Source: Psychrobacillus soli (GTDB lineage Bacteria > Bacillota > Bacilli > Bacillales_A > Planococcaceae). From it: DNA of 64,000 nucleotides. The stretch lies in contig NZ_VDGG01000010.1 of NCBI RefSeq assembly GCF_006861775.1, positions 1 through 64,000 on the forward strand, in the 5' to 3' direction. Of the stretch, positions 8,870-17,479 are shown in pieces. The position numbers and the translations under genes were made by a program. The notes beneath the pieces are model-generated. The model was not told the DNA's origin, made no database searches, and saw only the letters and a program-made list of their open reading frames with translations. How positions within the stretch are numbered: the first letter of the stretch is position 1; every line of letters starts with the position of its first letter.

Positions 8870-9817
8870 TTATACGGTTAGTTTTTGTGCTTCTAATGCT
8901 TTTTCTAGGAATTTGGCTAGCTCCAGCATGCCGTACTTGCCTTCCTTCGCTTCTGCATCACTATTATAGTTTGTGTTTGTATTAATGTCATAAGTGTACA
9001 CTGAACCATTCTCATCCGAAATAAATTCAATCCCTGCCACTGTGATTTTGTTGGTCTGTAAAAAAGCTTCGTATTGTGCAATTTGTTCTGAATCAACCTC
9101 GTGAATGATTTCGAATTTCGGCTTTTCTTCCACTTGTTCGCCAACAGGGCAAAATAGATCATCGATTTGGCAAGCGTCTGCTGGGCAAAGTTCGAAGCCG
9201 TTTGATGTGTCCACTTTAACTGCATAAACAAATTTTCCGCCTACAAATTCAGCACGGGTAATAAACGATTCTGGTGCTTTAATGTATTCTTGAATTAACG
9301 TAATGCCGTCCACTGGTTCTTCATATAGTTCGCTTTTTAAATAAGCCTTTAACGCATCGATGGAGTGGAATAATTGTACGCCTAATCCTTTTCCAGCCCG
9401 ATTATGTTTTGTAATAAAGGAAGCTTTCCCTAATTTTTCAGCAGCTTTTATGACTTGCTCTTTCCCAACTGCACCGATTGTTTTAGGAGTACGAATGCCT
9501 GCTTTTTCTAATGCAAGATATTGGTTAATTTTACTTAATTCTAACGATAGTGCACTCGTGCCATTAAATACTGCACGTCCGTGAAACTCCAACCATGCAA
9601 GCACTCCAGCTGTTAGTTCCGGTGCATAACGGTGATTGCGTGTATGGGATGAGGCACTCATGCGGCTATAGAAAACACCTTCTGGAGGCGCTACTGTTAA
9701 ATCAACAATTCCCTCATCTAAATGCCATACTTCGTAAGGGACTTTTAGTTCTTCTAATCGTTTCGTTAAATGAATTGTCCATTCATCATTTTCGTGGATA
9801 ACATAAATTTTTGACAT
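8870..9817 (-). CDS. RimK-like ATP-grasp ligase
   Basis: ATP-grasp fold protein of 315 residues. The N-terminal part has FYSRMSASSHTRNHRYAPE. The ATP-binding region includes SKINQYLALEKAGIRTPKTIGA, FITKHNRAGKGLGVQLF (glycine loop), LIQEYIKAP and FITRAEFVGGKFVYAVKVDTS. The metal-binding end is TVAGIEFISDENG..YDINTNTNYN. Such enzymes join a carboxylate to an amine, often an amino acid. Its start lies one base after the stop of the upstream flavin monooxygenase, with RBS AGGAG, so the two are coupled. The substrate is unknown. A glutathione-like or RimK-type ligation is only a family expectation. Confidence 0.8.
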   Translation of the reverse strand: MSKIYVIHENDEWTIHLTKRLEELKVPYEVWHLDEGIVDLTVAPPEGVFYSRMSASSHTRNHRYAPELTAGVLAWLEFHGRAVFNGTSALSLELSKINQYLALEKAGIRTPKTIGAVGKEQVIKAAEKLGKASFITKHNRAGKGLGVQLFHSIDALKAYLKSELYEEPVDGITLIQEYIKAPESFITRAEFVGGKFVYAVKVDTSNGFELCPADACQIDDLFCPVGEQVEEKPKFEIIHEVDSEQIAQYEAFLQTNKITVAGIEFISDENGSVYTYDINTNTNYNSDAEAKEGKYGMLELAKFLEKALEAQKLTV

Positions 9818-9818
9818 A

Positions 9819-10877
9819 TTAAAGAGCTCCTAACTTTTGGGATCTAAGCTGTTCAACAATTGGCATTACTTTCTCAGAGAAGCGTTGCATTTCCTCCAGT
9901 TGTGGAGAAAATTGAAGAATAAGTAGGTTCACTCCTACCTCTTCATATGCTAATATTGTTTTCGCGATTTGCTCTGGTGTTCCAATTAAATTCGGACGTA
10001 AACCACGGTTTGATACGGAATAATCCTCTAAGCTAACTTTGACATTTAGCTGAGATTTGCTAATGAAATCTTGATAGCCCGCATAACCTGCGCTTTCCTC
10101 TTGTATATTTTGAATGCGTGCTAGCTCTGCTTGAACCTCTTCTTCTGTATCGCGGCAAACAATATAAGCAGACATTCCAAACGTATCAAATGGTATTTTG
10201 CCAAGTTCTAAACGTCGTTTTCTCATATCTTCTATTTTCTCTTGCACCTCTTCAATCGTGCCACCATGCATAACGTATGAGTCACAGTCTTTAGCTATTA
10301 CTTGTTTTCCTGCTTCACTTTCTCCTCCCGCATATAGGGGGATATGTTGATTGCGAACTGGTTTAGGCGATAAGTACGCATTTTCATATTCGTAAAATTT
10401 CCCTTTGAATGAGTAAGGTGTTTGTGTCCATAAGCCCTTTAATACTTCAAGGAACTCCTCTGTACGAGCATAGCGCTCATCATGAGCAGTGAAAACACCA
10501 CCATATTGGCGCGCTTCCTCTTCCCACCAAGCGGAGACAACATTTAAAGAAATTCTACCCCCACTAATATGGTCGATATTTGACGCCGTTTTTGCAAACA
10601 ATGCTGGATTGTAAAACCCTGGGCGGATAGCAGTTAAAATTTCTAATTTATTCGTAACCGCTGCAATTGCCGCGGTTGTAGACCATGCATCTAATGTAGG
10701 GGCTTCCACTCCTTTAATATCATTCAAGTTTAACTCTGCAATGAGTGTCATATCATAGCCTAAGTTTTCCGCATTTTGTGCCACATTTTTAACATAATCA
10801 AATGTAGCGGGCATATTTTCATCCTCTACATTACGTAGCCATCCTCCGAAAACCGGCAACCAAAAACCATATTTCAT
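9819..10877 (-). CDS. LLM-class flavin-dependent monooxygenase (SsuD/SfnG-like)
   Basis: Luciferase-like (beta/alpha) barrel protein of 352 residues. Typical features are KYGFWLPVFGG at the start, ENLGYDMTLIAE, FAKTASNIDHISGGRISLNVVSAWWEEE, HDERYARTEEFLEVLKGLWT and YAGGESEAGKQ. It resembles alkanesulfonate / dimethylsulfone monooxygenases, which use FMNH2 and oxygen to cleave C-S bonds. A flavin reductase is not seen nearby. RBS AAGGTGG precedes the ATG. It is the first gene of a two-gene minus-strand operon with the ATP-grasp protein. No sulfonate ABC transporter is adjacent, so the true substrate may be a different organosulfur or amine compound. Confidence 0.82.
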   Translation of the reverse strand: MKYGFWLPVFGGWLRNVEDENMPATFDYVKNVAQNAENLGYDMTLIAELNLNDIKGVEAPTLDAWSTTAAIAAVTNKLEILTAIRPGFYNPALFAKTASNIDHISGGRISLNVVSAWWEEEARQYGGVFTAHDERYARTEEFLEVLKGLWTQTPYSFKGKFYEYENAYLSPKPVRNQHIPLYAGGESEAGKQVIAKDCDSYVMHGGTIEEVQEKIEDMRKRRLELGKIPFDTFGMSAYIVCRDTEEEVQAELARIQNIQEESAGYAGYQDFISKSQLNVKVSLEDYSVSNRGLRPNLIGTPEQIAKTILAYEEVGVNLLILQFSPQLEEMQRFSEKVMPIVEQLRSQKLGAL

Positions 10878-11109
10878 TAGTTAATCCACCTTTTTGTTTT
10901 ATTAGAATTATCAGTCTATTAAATACAGATTAATCCTACCATATAACTTGTGTTTTTAACAATGAAACTCTTTAAAATTTAGTTGAAAAGTTGACTTTTT
11001 ATACATTTGGCCTAACTACTAAAATAATTCTGAATTGCATTAGAACCCAGTACCTTTCAGGGAATCTAGCATGATACAATAACGATATTAAATGAGTGGA
11101 GGAATTTAT

Positions 11110-12141
11110 ATGTATAGCTTCAAGAATGATTACGCTGAAGGGGCACATCCTAGAATTTTACAGGCTTTATTAGATTCGAATTTTGTACAAGAGGCAGGCT
11201 ATGGAGAGGATAGCTTTACTCAAAAAGCAATCGAGCTTTTGAGGGAGAAATTAGGAAGACAGGACGTTGATATACACCTATTATCGGGTGGAACCCAAAC
11301 AAACTTAACGGCAATTTCCGCTTTTCTTCGACCACATGAAGCGGCAATTGCTGCTAGTACAGGTCACATTTTCACACATGAAACAGGTGCGATTGAAGCT
11401 ACTGGACATAAAGTCATATCGGTAGAAACAAAAGATGGAAAACTGAATCCCTCTCTAATAAAAGAAGTTCTGGACCTACATACAGATGAACATATGGTAA
11501 AACCAAAGTTGGTTTACCTATCAAATTCAACAGAAATTGGCTCTATTTACATAAAGAGTGAACTGACGGATTTAAGGGATTTTTGTAAAGAGCAGAATCT
11601 TCTATTGTACATGGATGGGGCAAGACTGGGATCAGCACTATGCTCTGATGATAATGACTTAAAGCTAAGTGACATTCCATCACTTGTGGATGCTTTCTAT
11701 ATTGGTGGGACCAAGAACGGTGCGCTTTTAGGAGAGGCGTTAGTCATCTGCTGCAATTCTTTAAAAGAAGATTTTCGTTTTCATTTGAAACAAAAAGGGG
11801 CACTTCTAGCAAAAGGGAGACTTTTAGGTAGTCAATTTTATGAACTGTTCCGGGATGATTTGTTTTTCGAATTGGCTCAACATGCGAATAAGATGGCAAC
11901 CATTCTTAGAGAAGAATGTAGCAATGCCGATTTTTCATTTTTGACCTATTCTCCATCAAATCAAATCTTTCCAATATTACCGAATGCACTAATCGCGGAG
12001 CTTCAAAAAAATTACGCATTTATTGTATGGGAAAAGGTTGATTCTACCCATTCAGCTATTCGATTAGTAACATCATGGGCGACGAAAGAGGAAGAGGTAA
12101 GAGCTTTTGTGGAGGATATGAAAAAATCTAATGAGCTGTGA
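11110..12141 (+). CDS. Threonine aldolase-like PLP enzyme
   Basis: Fold-type I PLP enzyme of 343 residues in the low-specificity L-threonine aldolase / beta-eliminating lyase family. It shows NDYAEGAHPRIL at the start, LSGGTQTNLTAI (phosphate-binding loop), HETGAIEATGHK, LYMDGARLGSAL with the Asp that contacts the pyridine ring, and the Schiff-base lysine in YIGGTKNGALLGE. ATG 11110 is preferred to ATG 11092 because GGAGG lies between them. Family members cleave threonine or allo-threonine to glycine and acetaldehyde. It is a single gene ending in a strong terminator. Confidence 0.85.
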   Translation: MYSFKNDYAEGAHPRILQALLDSNFVQEAGYGEDSFTQKAIELLREKLGRQDVDIHLLSGGTQTNLTAISAFLRPHEAAIAASTGHIFTHETGAIEATGHKVISVETKDGKLNPSLIKEVLDLHTDEHMVKPKLVYLSNSTEIGSIYIKSELTDLRDFCKEQNLLLYMDGARLGSALCSDDNDLKLSDIPSLVDAFYIGGTKNGALLGEALVICCNSLKEDFRFHLKQKGALLAKGRLLGSQFYELFRDDLFFELAQHANKMATILREECSNADFSFLTYSPSNQIFPILPNALIAELQKNYAFIVWEKVDSTHSAIRLVTSWATKEEEVRAFVEDMKKSNEL

Positions 12142-12153
12142 AAGTGATTTTTT

Positions 12154-12205
12154 GTCCCTGTGTCGAAAACAATTTAGAATTGTTTCTGACACAGGGACAT
12201 TTTTT
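12154..12205. terminator. Terminator between convergent aldolase and punA genes
   Basis: Stem GTCCCTGTGTC / GACACAGGGAC (12154-12164 with 12188-12198), an inner AACAATT / AATTGTT helix, then eight or more T. It terminates the plus-strand gene; A residues on the other side may serve punA. Confidence 0.88.
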
Positions 12206-13024
12206 TTATATCTCTTTCAAAATACCTTTAACCAATCCAACAAATTTTACCTTTACCTGACTAGCAACTTCAATTACTTCATCATGGTTCAACGGTTGGT
12301 CTAATATTCCACATGCCATATTCGTTAAGCAAGAAATACCAAGTACTTTCATCCCGCCATGAGTAGCTACAATCGCTTCTGGTACTGTAGACATACCGAC
12401 AGCGTCAGCTCCTAATGTACGAATCATGCGGATTTCTGCTGGAGTTTCGTAAGTAGGTCCACTCCACCAAGCGTAAACGCCTTGTTGTAATTGCATGTTT
12501 TGTTCGTTCGCTACTTTAGTTGCAATACTACGAAGCTCCTTGTTATATACGTCTGATAAGTCAGGGAAACGAGTTCCTAATTCGTCGTTATTTGGCCCGA
12601 TTAACGGATTAGCGCCTGTCAAATTGATATGGTCTGAAATTAGCATTAAGTCTCCTGGGTTAAAGCTTGTGTTTACGGCACCGCAAGCATTTGTAATAAT
12701 GACGTTCTCTATACCTAGCGCTTTCATCACACGTACTGGGAAAGTTACTTCATCCAAAGTAAATCCTTCATAATAATGAAAACGACCTTTCATCGCAGCT
12801 ACAATCTTTCCGTTTAGTTCGCCAATAACAAGTTCATTTGCATGTCCAATTGCTTCGGATTTTGCAAAGTGTGGAATCTCGCTATAAGGAATTTTGACAG
12901 CATTTTGAATGTCATCGGCAAGACTTCCTAGCCCCGAGCCTAAAATAAGTCCAATCACAGGACGTTGGTCTGTCTTACTTATAATGAAATCTCTAGTTTC
13001 TATAATCTCTTGAATGTTATGCAT
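12206..13024 (-). CDS. punA: Purine nucleoside phosphorylase
   Basis: Trimeric-type PNP of 272 residues. Motifs: GLILGSGLGSLAD near residue 28, PHF..GHANELVIGELNGKIVAAMKGRFHYYEG, the family signature around VITNACGAVNTSFNPGDLMLISDHIN, and GADAVGMSTVPEAIVATHGGMKVLGISCLTN at about 190-220. It phosphorolyses (deoxy)inosine and guanosine to base plus ribose-1-phosphate. RBS GGGAGG precedes the ATG. In many Bacillales punA is joined to deoB; here it stands alone and faces away from the ECF/PfkB operon, which may hint at related nucleoside metabolism. Confidence 0.92.
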   Translation of the reverse strand: MHNIQEIIETRDFIISKTDQRPVIGLILGSGLGSLADDIQNAVKIPYSEIPHFAKSEAIGHANELVIGELNGKIVAAMKGRFHYYEGFTLDEVTFPVRVMKALGIENVIITNACGAVNTSFNPGDLMLISDHINLTGANPLIGPNNDELGTRFPDLSDVYNKELRSIATKVANEQNMQLQQGVYAWWSGPTYETPAEIRMIRTLGADAVGMSTVPEAIVATHGGMKVLGISCLTNMACGILDQPLNHDEVIEVASQVKVKFVGLVKGILKEI

Positions 13025-13202
13025 GTATAAATCCTCCCTGTAACGTGTTGTTAAGTGTACGTCCTCTTTTTAAAAAAAGCATGTTGTCCATAAAAGTTTA
13101 ATGGAGGGAAGGAACATTGTAAAGAAAACTCCATAAATATCGCTGTGTTACAAACAACTGTATTGCTAGAACATTAATTCTCCAAAAAATTAAATACGTG
13201 AT

Positions 13203-13239
13203 CCTAAAGCAATTCTATTTGTTTTAGGGTATTTTTTTG
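13203..13239 (+). terminator. Orphan terminator-like hairpin in the punA-gntR gap
   Basis: CCTAAA (13203-13208) pairs with TTTAGG (13223-13228), followed by seven T at 13232-13238. No plus-strand gene lies upstream of it inside the 388-bp gap 13025-13412. It may end a small RNA or be a chance fold. The rest of the gap shows only the promoter below. Confidence 0.35.
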
Positions 13240-13328
13240 TATGAACTTGCAGAATTTGAGTAGTTACAATTACACAATTTACGGATACTGTCTACTACAC
13301 TTAAACAAAAAAATAAATAGAAAGACTA

Positions 13329-13358
13329 TTGACGCTAGTAAGTCAGCGATGTTAATAT
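13329..13358 (+). promoter_or_regulatory. Candidate promoter of the gntR-ECF operon
   Basis: TTGACG (13329-13334), 18-bp spacer and TAATAT (13353-13358) with an extended TGT just before the -10. It lies about 55 bp before the TTG start of the regulator. Confidence 0.5.
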
Positions 13359-13412
13359 CAACTTGTACACATAAGTGGTCAACTACTAAAATGTGAATGA
13401 GGAGGATTAGAA

Positions 13413-14129
13413 TTGCTAGATAAGAATGATTTTACTCCTTTGTATATTCAACTACATCGTCAACTGAGATTGAAGATAGTAAATGGTGAGTACAAACAAG
13501 GGGAAGCGATTCCATCTGAAACTGAGATGATGAAGTTGTTCGATACAACGAGAGGCACGATTAGAAAAGCGTTGTCATTGTTAGTGAATGAGGGGTTAGT
13601 CCATCAAGTTCGTGGGAAAGGTACTTTTGTACGTCTAAGTCCACTTCAATACAGCATTACTAATTTTGGTGGTTTTACTGATTATTTGAAAAACCGAAAC
13701 GAAGAAGCTATTTCGAAAGTATTAGAGCAAAGTAGGCTGATAATTGATGGAACAGAATACTATCAGTTGACGCGAGTTCGCGGTGTGAAAAAGGAAGATG
13801 TAGTTAGTTATTTAATGATTGATACCTCATTGATACCAGTGAGCTTATTTCCAGACCTGGACAAAAATAATTTTGAAAACGAATCGCTTTACAAAATACT
13901 GCGTGAACAGTATCGAGTTAGCCCGACGCGTTCAGAAATCTCTTTGTCTCCGGTTTTAGTTGATGATCAAATGAGGAAAATACTAGAGTTAAAAGATGAA
14001 GAAGTGGCGTTATTGAAAGCGGAAGGAAATATATACGATCAAAACAATGTAAGAGTAGAAAAAGTGAAAATTATTTATGCTCCCTCTATTGAATTCAATA
14101 TAATGACGAGCATTAATGCGTCTATATAA
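13413..14129 (+). CDS. GntR-family regulator (UTRA domain)
   Basis: Transcription factor of 238 residues starting at TTG 13413 behind the RBS GAGGAGG. Residues about 8-75 are a GntR winged helix (PLYIQLHRQLRLKIVNGEYKQGEAIPSE, TRGTIRKALSLLVNEGLVHQVRGKGTFV). Residues about 90-230 are a UTRA effector domain. It is the first gene of the ECF transporter cluster and most probably its local repressor, responding to the imported substrate or a phosphorylated derivative. The 114-bp gap before the S-component gene could hold its own operator. Confidence 0.88.
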   Translation: MLDKNDFTPLYIQLHRQLRLKIVNGEYKQGEAIPSETEMMKLFDTTRGTIRKALSLLVNEGLVHQVRGKGTFVRLSPLQYSITNFGGFTDYLKNRNEEAISKVLEQSRLIIDGTEYYQLTRVRGVKKEDVVSYLMIDTSLIPVSLFPDLDKNNFENESLYKILREQYRVSPTRSEISLSPVLVDDQMRKILELKDEEVALLKAEGNIYDQNNVRVEKVKIIYAPSIEFNIMTSINASI

Positions 14130-14261
14130 AAAAGCTTGATTTAGATAGAGACACCTATAAATTTGTGGAAGCGTATACATTTCGATAAGAGCTATATCCA
14201 GATGGTAAAGATTAAATAATTTTATTTAATTTCTATAAAAAAATTGAATGGGGGACGTCAT

Positions 14262-14870
14262 GTGAAAAAGATGAACAAGTTAACAATCTTTTTAATTCCT
14301 ATTGGTATCGCAGTCAACTTTATCGGAGGTCAAATCGCACTCTTATTAAAATTACCACTCTATTTGGATTCAATAGGAACGATTACAGTAGGAGCACTTT
14401 GCGGAGGAATTCCAGGAGCACTCGTTGGAGCAATCACAAATGTGAGTATTTCCGTAACAAATCCTACATCACTAGCTTACATTTGGTTGAATATTGGCTT
14501 CGGTTTACTCGCAGGTTATTTATCGAAAAAAGGTGTATTTAAAAAACTATGGAAGACAGTTATTGCTGGTTTTGGTTTCGCCATTATTGGTGGAGGCGTT
14601 GGGTCAATGATCACCATATTACTATTTGATGGATTAGGTGCTGGGACGACGGGCATGATTACTGGAATGTTAATGACGATAGGCTTTTCGGTACAGGCAG
14701 GTGCTTTTATTTCGGAGTTGTTTGCTGATTTACTGGATAAAATTCCGACATTAATTATTGTATTTTTCATTCTCAAAAGTATTCCAGTTAGAACATTGGC
14801 GAAGCTTCCACTTGGACATGTTCTGATTGATATGGATAAAGTGCAAGGTGCATCTCGAAAAGTAGCATAA
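14262..14870 (+). CDS. ECF transporter S component (substrate-binding)
   Basis: Hydrophobic protein of about 202 residues with six likely membrane helices, including the segment FIGGQIALLLKLPLYLDSIGTITVGALCGG typical of ECF S components. GTG 14262 is chosen because GGGGGA (14250-14255) sits seven bases before it; an upstream TTG (14244) precedes that RBS. It captures the substrate and hands it to the T/A/A module encoded directly downstream, so this is a dedicated (group I) ECF system. I do not recognise it as a thiamine, biotin, riboflavin or folate binder. Context points to a sugar or nucleoside-like compound, which is inference. Confidence 0.82.
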   Translation: MKKMNKLTIFLIPIGIAVNFIGGQIALLLKLPLYLDSIGTITVGALCGGIPGALVGAITNVSISVTNPTSLAYIWLNIGFGLLAGYLSKKGVFKKLWKTVIAGFGFAIIGGGVGSMITILLFDGLGAGTTGMITGMLMTIGFSVQAGAFISELFADLLDKIPTLIIVFFILKSIPVRTLAKLPLGHVLIDMDKVQGASRKVA

Positions 14871-14901
14871 CAGTGATAGGATTTATAATTCATTCGCTTA
14901 T

Positions 14902-14932
14902 CCCCGCATGTAACGTATTTTTGCATGTGGGG
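14902..14932 (+). other. Hairpin between S and T genes
   Basis: CCCCGCATG (14902-14910) pairs with CATGTGGGG (14924-14932) with one mismatch. No T run follows, so it looks like an mRNA-stability or attenuation hairpin rather than a terminator. Confidence 0.4.
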
Positions 14933-15005
14933 TAATTTGCTATATCTAAGTTGGAATAGATTCAAATGTTGAGTAGTTCTATGATTTTGAAAAGGAGACA
15001 TGAAA

Positions 15006-15791
15006 ATGGATTATGAGTTTATCAATTCGTTTAAAAAGCCACAAGTACAAAATAATTGGTTTTTGGATCTTAATCCACTAAGTAAGTTAAATATTATCCT
15101 CATTTTAGCTATCATTCCGATTGTTGTTAAACGTTGGGAAGTTAGCGTGGTAATCATTCTCTTTTACTTCTTAATTGCAGCAGCGTCCAGTCGACTTAAA
15201 CAATTCTCGAAGGTCTACGTAAGGTTAGCGTTATTGATAGGTTCATTGCTCTTCATTATGCGAGCGATGTTCATACCTGGAGAAGATGTTTTGATGAAAA
15301 TTGGCTTCCTCACAATAACACAAGAAGGAGTGGACCATGGTTTACAGTTTGCTACATTAGTCGTGGCAATTTGCGGAGCACTTGTATTGTATAGTGTTGC
15401 AACGCAAGCAAGAGACTTAATGCTCGTTCTAGAAAAAAAAGGTGTACCGCACACAGCTACCTACGTAATTCTTTCTTCGCTCCAGTCCATTATTGACCTT
15501 GGGAACATGTCAAAGCTAATCATGGAATCACAGAAAGCACGTGGAATAGAGACAGAGGGAAAAGTCACTAATCGAATCAAATCATTTTTCCCGATACTAG
15601 GACCGTTGTTTTTAGGAGCCATTTCAAATTCAGAAGAAAAGGCAATTGCGATGGATGCAAGAGCATTTTATGCACCCGGAAAAAATACGCATTTGCGAGA
15701 ATTGCGTCCAGTTTCTCTGTCTGAGAAGTCCGTTTTGATACTTATCAATCTTGTTTTTGTAGGATTTATCGTATGGAGGGTTGTTGGATGA
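15006..15791 (+). CDS. ecfT: ECF transporter T component
   Basis: Membrane scaffold of 261 residues (CbiQ/EcfT family). It has NWFLDLNPLSKLNIILILAIIP at the start, five to six hydrophobic helices, and the cytoplasmic coupling helices with the alanine-arginine motifs SQKARGIETEG and AMDARAFYAPGK near residues 180-220 that contact the two ATPases. ATG 15006 is preferred over ATG 15000, since AGGAG (14993-14997) is too close to the first. Its stop overlaps the start of the first ATPase (ATGA), showing tight coupling. Confidence 0.88.
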   Translation: MDYEFINSFKKPQVQNNWFLDLNPLSKLNIILILAIIPIVVKRWEVSVVIILFYFLIAAASSRLKQFSKVYVRLALLIGSLLFIMRAMFIPGEDVLMKIGFLTITQEGVDHGLQFATLVVAICGALVLYSVATQARDLMLVLEKKGVPHTATYVILSSLQSIIDLGNMSKLIMESQKARGIETEGKVTNRIKSFFPILGPLFLGAISNSEEKAIAMDARAFYAPGKNTHLRELRPVSLSEKSVLILINLVFVGFIVWRVVG

Positions 15792-16636
15792 ACTGTATTT
15801 CAGTTAAAAATGTATCTTATAAATATCCATATACTGAAGGTTTTGCCCTAAAAGAGCTTAACTACGAGTTCGAGAAAGGGAAGTGTTATGGAATTATTGG
15901 AGCTAACGGTAGTGGGAAAACCACATTTTGTAATTTGCTCAGAGGAATGATTCCACATTTCTTTGAAGGTGAGCTTACTGGTGATGTATTTATTGAAGAG
16001 ACCGATGTACGCAATTGGGATAGTAATTTATTGTCCACGAAAATAGGGTATATCTTTCAAAATCCGTTTACACAAATAAGTGGCATTAAAGAAACTGTCT
16101 TTGAAGAAATCGCACTCGGCCTTGAAAATCTAGGAATGGAAAAAGAGGCGTTGATCGATAGAGTCATAGAAGTTGTGAAGCTTCTCAAACTTGAACAGCT
16201 AATAAAGAAGAATCCGAATAATCTTTCGGGTGGTCAAAAACAACGAGTTGCATTTGCATCTATTATTGCAATGAATAACGATATTATTGTGATTGATGAG
16301 CCGACTTCACAGCTTGACCCAGAAAGTACTGCTGAGATTTTTTCAATTATTAACTTGCTTAGAAATCAAGGGAAAACCATTTTTCTAGTTGAGCATAAAG
16401 TGGATTTGATAGCTGAATATTCGGATGAGGTTATTGTGTTAAAGGATGGACAGATTACTTTAAGTGGTTCTACGCAAGAAGTACTTTCCAATATGGACCT
16501 ACTTCAAATGGGTGTCATGCTTCCGCAAGCATCTATGCTCAGTTACGATATGCAAAAGGCAAATAAACAACTAGATTCAATAGCGATAACGAAATCTCAA
16601 GTAATTGAACAGATCAAACAAAGGGTGGGTGTGTAA
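15788..16636 (+). CDS. ecfA1: ECF transporter ATPase A1
   Basis: ABC ATPase of 282 residues. Walker A is GANGSGKTTF, the Q loop is IFQNPFTQI, the signature is NLSGGQKQRVAFAS, Walker B is IIVIDEPTSQLDPES and the switch histidine is in VEHKVD. ATG 15788 is favoured by the RBS GGAGGG (15775-15780) and overlaps the T-component stop by four bases. It ends directly before the second ATPase start. Together with the next gene it powers the S/T transporter. All catalytic motifs are intact. Confidence 0.9.
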   Translation: MNCISVKNVSYKYPYTEGFALKELNYEFEKGKCYGIIGANGSGKTTFCNLLRGMIPHFFEGELTGDVFIEETDVRNWDSNLLSTKIGYIFQNPFTQISGIKETVFEEIALGLENLGMEKEALIDRVIEVVKLLKLEQLIKKNPNNLSGGQKQRVAFASIIAMNNDIIVIDEPTSQLDPESTAEIFSIINLLRNQGKTIFLVEHKVDLIAEYSDEVIVLKDGQITLSGSTQEVLSNMDLLQMGVMLPQASMLSYDMQKANKQLDSIAITKSQVIEQIKQRVGV

Positions 16637-17437
16637 ATGGAAGCAATTGAATTAAAAAACGTTTCGTTTGCGTACCCTGATGGACATGTTGCCAACGAAG
16701 AGCTAAATTTGATCATTCAAAAAGGGGAAAGAGTAGCGATTGTCGGACAGAATGGAGCAGGAAAGACGACGGCAGTGAAGCTAATGAATGGATTGAACAA
16801 GCCAACAAGCGGTGATGTACTCATCAATGGCATGAATACCAAAACGCAAACTACAGCTCAAATTTCAGCGTATGTTGGCTACGTCTTTCAAAATCCAGAT
16901 GATCAGATTTTTAATAGCAATGTCCAGAAAGAAATCGAATACATGCTCCATTATTTGAAACTAAATCCACAAGAAATCAAACGACGTGTCAGTCGGGCGG
17001 TTGAAATGACTGGGATTGAGGGGTATCTACATATGAATCCTTTCGATGTTCCCTATTCGACCCGTAAGTTTGTAACCATCGCAATGGTTTTGGCACTTGA
17101 AACCCCGTATATCATTCTTGATGAACCAACTGCAGGACAGGATTTACATGGAATTAAAACACTATCAAATCTGTTAGATAGATTACAAGATGAGGGAAAA
17201 TGTGTTATTACTATTACTCATGATATGGAGTTTGTAGCAGATAATTTTACACGCGTAGTAACGATGGCGAATAAAAGGATTATAGCAGATGATTCGGCAC
17301 GGAATATATTTTGGTCCAAAGAAATAATAACGGAAGCGAGGCTTAAAAAACCTCAAATTGGTGAGATTTCCGAGGAACTCGGATTAGACGGGAATATCAT
17401 TTTCCGACATGAATTGGTGGAACTACTGAAAAGGTAG
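16637..17437 (+). CDS. ecfA2: ECF transporter ATPase A2 with divergent signature motif
   Basis: ABC ATPase of 266 residues that starts right after A1 ends. Walker A (GQNGAGKTTAVK), Q loop (VFQNPDDQIFNSN), Walker B (YIILDEPTAGQD) and switch His (TITHDMEF) are present. The ABC signature, normally LSGGQ, reads DVPYSTRKFVTIAMVLA, so the serine-glycine core is replaced. I recall related PxSxRKF variants in ECF ATPases. One of the two composite ATP sites is therefore probably impaired, giving an asymmetric pump. Confidence 0.88.
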   Translation: MEAIELKNVSFAYPDGHVANEELNLIIQKGERVAIVGQNGAGKTTAVKLMNGLNKPTSGDVLINGMNTKTQTTAQISAYVGYVFQNPDDQIFNSNVQKEIEYMLHYLKLNPQEIKRRVSRAVEMTGIEGYLHMNPFDVPYSTRKFVTIAMVLALETPYIILDEPTAGQDLHGIKTLSNLLDRLQDEGKCVITITHDMEFVADNFTRVVTMANKRIIADDSARNIFWSKEIITEARLKKPQIGEISEELGLDGNIIFRHELVELLKR

Positions 17438-17479
17438 TTATGAACTGGGAAACAAAAATATTCGTATGAGGTGAAGGGC

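Noticed and set aside
13025-13412. Purine riboswitch upstream of punA
   Set aside because: I looked on both strands for the conserved purine aptamer core and found none.
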